Assembly (NCBI GenBank): GCA_937924465.1
Contig: CALDSP010000030.1
Location: forward strand, 1 to 10,314
From: an uncultured Leptospiraceae bacterium
Lineage (GTDB): Bacteria > Spirochaetota > Leptospiria > Leptospirales > Leptospiraceae
Direction of reading: 5' to 3'
DNA length: 10,314 nucleotides
Every line of letters begins with the position of its first letter. Positions within the stretch are counted from its first letter, which is position 1. Positions 6,061 through 10,314 of the stretch are shown here, piece after piece. The notes beneath the pieces are model-generated. The model worked only from the letters and a program-made list of their open reading frames with translations, made no database searches and was not told the DNA's origin. Both the position numbers and the translations under genes were made by a program.

Positions 6061-8778
6061 ATGAAAAGATTTATAATTTTTCTAACCTTTACTTCCTTTT
6101 ATCTTTTAGCTCAAGACATTACAAATAAACTAGTGCTCATTACTCCCTTTGAACCTTTTCAGGGTTCTCCAAAACCTGAAATTTCAAAAAAGATTGAATC
6201 TTCTTTAATCGAAAAACTACAAAATAATTGGGATGTGCAATCTTCAAGTGGAGCCAATCTAAAGGAAAGACTTCAAAATGCGAAACTAAGAAAAGCTCAA
6301 TTTCTTATAGAAGGTTTTTATAAAAAAAAAGAAGGTGAAAATCTCAACTTATATGTTCAAATTTATAACCCCGATACAGGATATGTGATTGATGCTGTAA
6401 ATCAAACCACAGAGTACCCTGAATTAGAGGGGATTTCCTTAGACAAAAAGGAAATTCAAATGGAAGATTCCAAAGTTATAGAAGAACTTTCTAAAAAATT
6501 GGAAACTCGACTGAGAACAAATACAGCAAGAAAAGAACGTAGGGAAAACATTGAAGAATTTATTTTAAGTTCACCAATTGGAAGTTTGGATTTTCCCATT
6601 AGTGTAGAAGATAAAGAAAAAGCCAGTGAGGAAGTTTTTAAACTTCTAAGTGAAGAAGAAAGTATCTCTATTGTATCTAAAAGAGTAGGACAACAAGAAT
6701 CCGCAGAAAGAACTTCGGCAATTGTTTCAGTCGTTACGCGAAAAAAAATCCAAGAAAGTGGAGCAAGAAATTTAGCAGATATTTTAAAACAATTACCCGG
6801 TGTGGAAGTTTTTTATGATCAGTTTGGATTTTATAAAGTTTCTTTTCGTGGAATTCGATCTCGTTCTGGGGTTTTATTTTTATTAGATGGTCATAGAATG
6901 AACAACTTTTATGATGGTTCCACATTTTTAGACATTCGTGCAGATGCCATTGAAAAAGTAGAAGTTATTCGCGGTCCGGGATCTTCCGTGCATGGAACAA
7001 ATGCTTTTGTAGGTGTAATTAACGTAGTGACAAGGGACTTAGGAAGTGGTAAAAATACCGATGCTAATTTAATGTCAAGACGAGGCTCTTTTAATACTTG
7101 GGATTCTTCTGGATTTATAGCAAAAAAAATTGGTAATACAGATTGGCGCATAACGGCTTACGGTGGAAATTATCAATCAGATAGACCTAAATTTCATATT
7201 CGTTATGATGAAACTTGTGCAATGACGCAACCAACAAATACGGTGTTCACGGGACTTACTGCTTGTAATCGTTATAATCCACCACTTTATTTATCTCCTT
7301 GGATTCGAACAAATGATAAGAAACATCAAAACAATGCTTTCTTAAAAATTCAACAGGGCAAAGATGGACTTTATTTGTCTGGAAAATATACTAAAGAAAT
7401 TAGAGGACCTAATTTAGGTGAGTTGAACCAAGTTACGCCAGACTCTGAACTTGCTTTTGAATTTTTAAATGCAAATTTAGGAGTGGGAGGTTTTCATATT
7501 ACAGAGAAACTTTCTTTGAGTTTTCGTATTTATGCTGATAAATACATTCGCAGAGATGACATTCAAGTAGAAAGACCAGATGCAATCACTCATACCTTCA
7601 TGAGCGCAAGAAAAAAAGTTTCTTATAATTATATTACAAAAGGTGGTGAGACAATTTTACAATTTACGCCAACGTCTAATCTATTATTCATGCTTGGCGG
7701 ACAATTTGAGAAATTGCAAGTAAATAATTTTTACATACAACAAAATTATGAAAGTGTAGGAGGGCAAATTTTAGAACTCAAACCAATTTTTTGGGATTAT
7801 GATTATACAGAAAAAACTCAAAACAAAGAACGAACCATTCAAGGAGTTTTCTTTCAAACCATATACGATCCATTTAAATGGATGTCTATTACGTTAGGCG
7901 TCAGAGAAGATAAATATTCTGACTTTGGAAAAACAATTAACCCCAAAGGAGGATTGGTCCTAATTCCTTTTGAAAAAACACCCTATGGAACTTTAACATT
8001 TAAATTTCTTGCTGGCTCTGCTTTTAGGGCTCCAACTTTTCAAGAACTTTATGATAAAACCCAACAGTTTCAAGTGGGTGGAGTTTTTGGAAATGAAAAA
8101 TTAAAACCAGAAACAATTCGTACAGGAGAGGTAGGAATTGAATATAATACTCCTTACACTCCTCTCACTATTTTAGGAAATGCTTTTTATAACAGGATTA
8201 AAGACAATATTGAAGGATTCAATACCTCTGGAACAACTCCCGGACAGGGGGATACATATATTAACCTGCGAGGAATTTCTACTAAAGGTTTTGAAGCAGA
8301 GGCAAGACTAAACTTTTCTAATCGAAACTATATGTTTGTAAATGTTTCTTGGTTAGAATCCATTGACTATGGTGGAATTCCTCCAAAAGATAAAGAAGAT
8401 TTTAAAACATTCAGAATTGATGCACCGCAAGGAAGAGGAAATTTGGGAATAGTTCATGAACTTACACGTTACGTGCTAGTGAGTCACATGGTTTGGGCAA
8501 GTTCAGAAAGAGGTTCCAATGAAAGATATGCTTTTGAGTCAGCTAACAATCGATCTTTTCGAATTCCTCAATATTACACTTATAATTTAAGTATTAGCAC
8601 TACTGAAGATTTATGGAAAAAATTGTATTTCAGATTGTCCATATTTAATGTAAATAATTTTAAACTTTATGAGGATATAAATACAGCAACTGCTGCTTTT
8701 TATCCAAATAGAGTATTTCCATCCCCATATATATGGGGACGTTATGTGGAATTTAAATTAACTTATCAAATGGAGTAG
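6061..8778 (+). CDS. TonB-dependent outer-membrane receptor with an extra N-terminal alpha/beta domain
   Basis: The 905-residue protein is an outer-membrane importer powered by TonB-ExbBD. A signal peptide is likely cleaved after LLA (residue 17). Residues about 22-115 form an unusual pre-plug domain with the strand-helix-strand-helix-strand order of TolB-N/CsgG/FlgO-like folds: KLVLITPF strand, a helix at 39-54, FLIEGFY strand, and LYVQIYNPDTGYVIDAV strands. A charged linker runs to about 195. A TonB-box-like segment (ESISIVSK, 200-207) precedes the plug (about 215-325), which has the NLADILKQLPGV, LLDGHRM, IEKVEVIRGPGSSVHG and GVINVVT motifs. The barrel follows, with the AFRAPTFQELY and NEKLKPETIRTGEVG signatures (654-664, 678-691). 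Cys386 and Cys402 may close an extracellular loop. The ATG has GAGAGAG 4 nt upstream. The substrate is not identifiable; the paired gene 4 nt downstream hints at a nucleotide-like or phosphorylated ligand. Confidence 0.92.
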   Translation: MKRFIIFLTFTSFYLLAQDITNKLVLITPFEPFQGSPKPEISKKIESSLIEKLQNNWDVQSSSGANLKERLQNAKLRKAQFLIEGFYKKKEGENLNLYVQIYNPDTGYVIDAVNQTTEYPELEGISLDKKEIQMEDSKVIEELSKKLETRLRTNTARKERRENIEEFILSSPIGSLDFPISVEDKEKASEEVFKLLSEEESISIVSKRVGQQESAERTSAIVSVVTRKKIQESGARNLADILKQLPGVEVFYDQFGFYKVSFRGIRSRSGVLFLLDGHRMNNFYDGSTFLDIRADAIEKVEVIRGPGSSVHGTNAFVGVINVVTRDLGSGKNTDANLMSRRGSFNTWDSSGFIAKKIGNTDWRITAYGGNYQSDRPKFHIRYDETCAMTQPTNTVFTGLTACNRYNPPLYLSPWIRTNDKKHQNNAFLKIQQGKDGLYLSGKYTKEIRGPNLGELNQVTPDSELAFEFLNANLGVGGFHITEKLSLSFRIYADKYIRRDDIQVERPDAITHTFMSARKKVSYNYITKGGETILQFTPTSNLLFMLGGQFEKLQVNNFYIQQNYESVGGQILELKPIFWDYDYTEKTQNKERTIQGVFFQTIYDPFKWMSITLGVREDKYSDFGKTINPKGGLVLIPFEKTPYGTLTFKFLAGSAFRAPTFQELYDKTQQFQVGGVFGNEKLKPETIRTGEVGIEYNTPYTPLTILGNAFYNRIKDNIEGFNTSGTTPGQGDTYINLRGISTKGFEAEARLNFSNRNYMFVNVSWLESIDYGGIPPKDKEDFKTFRIDAPQGRGNLGIVHELTRYVLVSHMVWASSERGSNERYAFESANNRSFRIPQYYTYNLSISTTEDLWKKLYFRLSIFNVNNFKLYEDINTATAAFYPNRVFPSPYIWGRYVEFKLTYQME
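8772..8775 (+). promoter_or_regulatory. Ribosome binding site of the lipoprotein gene, overlapping the receptor's last codons
   Basis: GGAG lies 7 nt before the ATG at 8783 and within the final codon of the receptor gene, just before its TAG. It supports the chosen start and indicates translational coupling of the two genes. Confidence 0.65.
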
Positions 8779-8782
8779 CAAT

Positions 8783-9799
8783 ATGAAAAACTTGAATAAA
8801 ATCTTTCTTATATTTTTACTAGTTACTATGTTTTGCATTCATAAGAAAGCTCCGCCGCCCAACCTATTTGCTCTAAGTAATTTGGTCACTACAACAACTG
8901 AGGTTTCTTTGGGAGCTCCTAAAAGTATAGGTTTAAATCTTGTAGTTGATAAGCGTCCTTGGTCTAGAGGTTGTGAAACTAGGGCAGGGAATTTAATTGC
9001 CGATTCTTACGCATGGAAAGGGAATGCTGATCTTGGAATGATCAATGGTGGAAATATTCGAGATGACCAAGGAGTTTCTATAATTCCCAAAGGTACGATT
9101 CCAGATACAACTACTTTTGGAAAGTTTATGATATTTGCTAATAAAATTCAACTTGTCAGGATGAATGCTTATAGACTCAAACAAGCTCTTGAAAATGCCT
9201 ATAGACAACTTTCTACTACCATGATTGCATCCAACGCAGATGATTTAGATGAAGATGGTCCACAGCATGGGAATTGTTTTAGTGCAGGAAGTGGAAGTGG
9301 ACGTTTTATGCATTTGAGTTCCAACATACAAGTGGAGTTAAAACTTTCTAATTCAGCACTCACTTTGGTTTCAGGAACTTCTGCATCACTGAAAAATTTA
9401 AAAGCAAATAACAATGGTTCTCGTGTTGTAAGAATTATTATAAAAGGATTAGTCATCTACAATAATCCTAGTGGAACTTATAATACAGGATGGGCTACGG
9501 GTGATTCTTCCTGTACGGTTCGTCAAACTACATTTACAAATAGTGCCGCTTGTAACTTTTATACTGTAGCAGTTCCAGATTTTCAGGTATCGGCGGGGGA
9601 TGGAATTTTTTCCTTTAATCCAGAAGTTACTGTAAATGGTTCAGCTCCCTCTGAATTTTCTGGAGATAGTCCCATGAGTGCTGAGATTATTAACACAAGC
9701 TTAGGTAAAGATATAGATATTAGCTATGAATATGTGCAAAGTTTTACAACAGGACCCGTGTATCCTAGAATTTCAAATAGACTTTTGTTTTTTCAGTGA
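8783..9799 (+). CDS. Predicted lipoprotein made of a 5'-nucleotidase C-terminal domain without the catalytic half
   Basis: The 338-residue product has a basic start, a hydrophobic stretch and Cys18 in VTMFC. This is a loose spirochaete-type lipobox with an atypical Phe at -1, followed by a KKAPPP tether. Residues about 50-285 match the 5'-nucleotidase C-terminal domain: ETRAGNLIADSY (65-76), ADLGMINGGNIRDD (82-95, normally NGGGIR), a TFGKFMIFAN segment (111-120), the helix RLKQALENAY (131-140), GRFMHLSS (173-180) and the late AGDGIFSF (271-278, normally GGDGY). In UshA-type enzymes this domain holds the nucleoside and the N-terminal metallophosphoesterase domain cuts. The N-terminal domain is absent here, so binding rather than hydrolysis is likely. 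An insertion holds a calcium-loop-like DLDEDG (154-159). Four mature Cys (64, 165, 244, 257) could form disulfides. It is coupled to the TonB receptor gene, suggesting a partner in ligand capture. Confidence 0.82.
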   Translation: MKNLNKIFLIFLLVTMFCIHKKAPPPNLFALSNLVTTTTEVSLGAPKSIGLNLVVDKRPWSRGCETRAGNLIADSYAWKGNADLGMINGGNIRDDQGVSIIPKGTIPDTTTFGKFMIFANKIQLVRMNAYRLKQALENAYRQLSTTMIASNADDLDEDGPQHGNCFSAGSGSGRFMHLSSNIQVELKLSNSALTLVSGTSASLKNLKANNNGSRVVRIIIKGLVIYNNPSGTYNTGWATGDSSCTVRQTTFTNSAACNFYTVAVPDFQVSAGDGIFSFNPEVTVNGSAPSEFSGDSPMSAEIINTSLGKDIDISYEYVQSFTTGPVYPRISNRLLFFQ

Positions 9800-9801
9800 G
9801 C

Positions 9802-10314
9802 TTATTTTTTCTTTTTTAAAAAATTTTCAAAATAGTGGATTGTTTTTACAAGTCCATCTTCTAAGGAAGTTTTTGGTTCATAACCTAACTTTTCTTTAGC
9901 AAGAGAAAGATCTGGTCTTCTACGAGTGGGATCATCTTGTGGGAGTGGTAGGTACTTTATTTTTGATTTGCTGTTTGTAATTTTTAAGATTAACTCGGCT
10001 AATTCTTTTACTGTAAATTCTCCATCATTTCCTAAGTTTACAGGTCCTATAAAATTTGAATGATTCATCATTCTTATGATTCCATCTACTAAATCATCCA
10101 CATAACAAAAAGAGCGCGTTTGAGAACCATCTCCATAAATTGTAATCTCTTCTCCTCTTAAAGCTTGCACAATAAAATTACTCACCACTCTTCCATCTTG
10201 TTCATGCATTCTTGGTCCGTAAGTATTAAAGATACGAATGACTCGAATTTCTATTTTGTGTTGTCTATAATAATCAAAACATAAAGTCTCCGCAACTCGT
10301 TTCCCTTCATCATA
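9802..10314 (-). CDS. uxs: UDP-glucuronate decarboxylase (UDP-xylose synthase), N-terminus cut by the right edge
   Basis: This short-chain dehydrogenase/reductase (extended type) converts UDP-glucuronate to UDP-xylose with bound NAD, supplying a sugar for surface polysaccharide or LPS. The frame is open from the edge at 10314, giving 170 residues; the NAD-binding Rossmann glycine motif lies outside. The first visible residues are YDEGKRVAE, which contain the catalytic YxxxK. RIFNTYGPRM, GRVVSNFI, GDGSQTRSFCYVDDLVDG, PVNLGN and DDPTRRRPD follow, close to the UXS subgroup rather than GalE or RmlB. The ATG at 10209 is internal (it is the Met of GPRM) and is not the start. The gene ends 2 bp from the stop of the convergent lipoprotein gene. 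The immediate neighbours in the window do not belong to a sugar pathway; any partners lie to the right. Confidence 0.9.
   Translation of the reverse strand, partial: YDEGKRVAETLCFDYYRQHKIEIRVIRIFNTYGPRMHEQDGRVVSNFIVQALRGEEITIYGDGSQTRSFCYVDDLVDGIIRMMNHSNFIGPVNLGNDGEFTVKELAELILKITNSKSKIKYLPLPQDDPTRRRPDLSLAKEKLGYEPKTSLEDGLVKTIHYFENFLKKKK

Noticed and set aside
6734..7151. Two minus-strand open frames antisense to the receptor plug
   Set aside because: They are opposite strongly conserved plug motifs and have no independent support.
8993..9456. Minus-strand open frames antisense to the lipoprotein gene
   Set aside because: The plus-strand frame has a clear domain match and ribosome binding site; the antisense frames have neither.
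9790..9845. Bidirectional terminator between the convergent genes
   Set aside because: There are T and A runs (TTTTTTAAAAAA) but no GC-containing stem; most of it is coding sequence of the decarboxylase gene.
10207..10209. ATG at 10209 as the start of the UDP-glucuronate decarboxylase
   Set aside because: The frame stays open upstream to the window edge and encodes the conserved YDEGKRVAE and RIFNTYGPR motifs, so this Met is internal.

Overview
The window is AT-rich DNA, densely packed with bacterial genes, and looks like a Gram-negative-type diderm. It has an outer-membrane TonB-dependent receptor, exported proteins and a six-domain ribosomal protein S1. The base composition, short-form HisG, class II (CP4-like) AroA and short Phe-rich signal peptides fit a Leptospira-like spirochaete. 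That assignment is an inference from overall character, because no rRNA or other decisive marker is present.

Region 1 (1-5094, all minus strand) is a tight housekeeping run read right to left: rpsA, a membrane-anchored TPR protein, hisG (short form), an alkyltransferase-like protein, thiD and aroA. The gaps are 2, 3 and 5 nt, then a 4-nt ATGA overlap, then 9 nt. This points to one transcript with coupled translation, mixing translation, histidine, thiamine, aromatic amino acid and DNA-damage functions. aroA is cut by the left edge. The leader before rpsA holds a hairpin whose 3' arm contains the only Shine-Dalgarno-like bases.

Region 2 (5095-6060) holds an unrecognised exported 221-residue protein (minus strand). 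It is flanked by two short intergenic stretches, each carrying a small inverted repeat that could be an operator. The 185-bp stretch on its upstream side is the divergent control region shared with the receptor gene.

Region 3 (6061-9799, plus strand) is the most distinctive part. It is a two-gene unit with 4-nt spacing: a 905-residue TonB-dependent receptor with an extra N-terminal alpha/beta domain before the plug, and a predicted lipoprotein. The lipoprotein consists of a 5'-nucleotidase C-terminal (substrate-binding) domain without the catalytic metallophosphoesterase half. The pair resembles a receptor plus surface or periplasmic substrate-binding partner, perhaps for nucleotides or another phosphorylated or nucleoside ligand.

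Region 4 (9802-10314, minus strand) is the C-terminal part of a UDP-glucuronate decarboxylase (UDP-xylose synthase), convergent with the lipoprotein gene and cut by the right edge. No tRNA, rRNA, CRISPR array, insertion sequence or recognisable riboswitch was seen.
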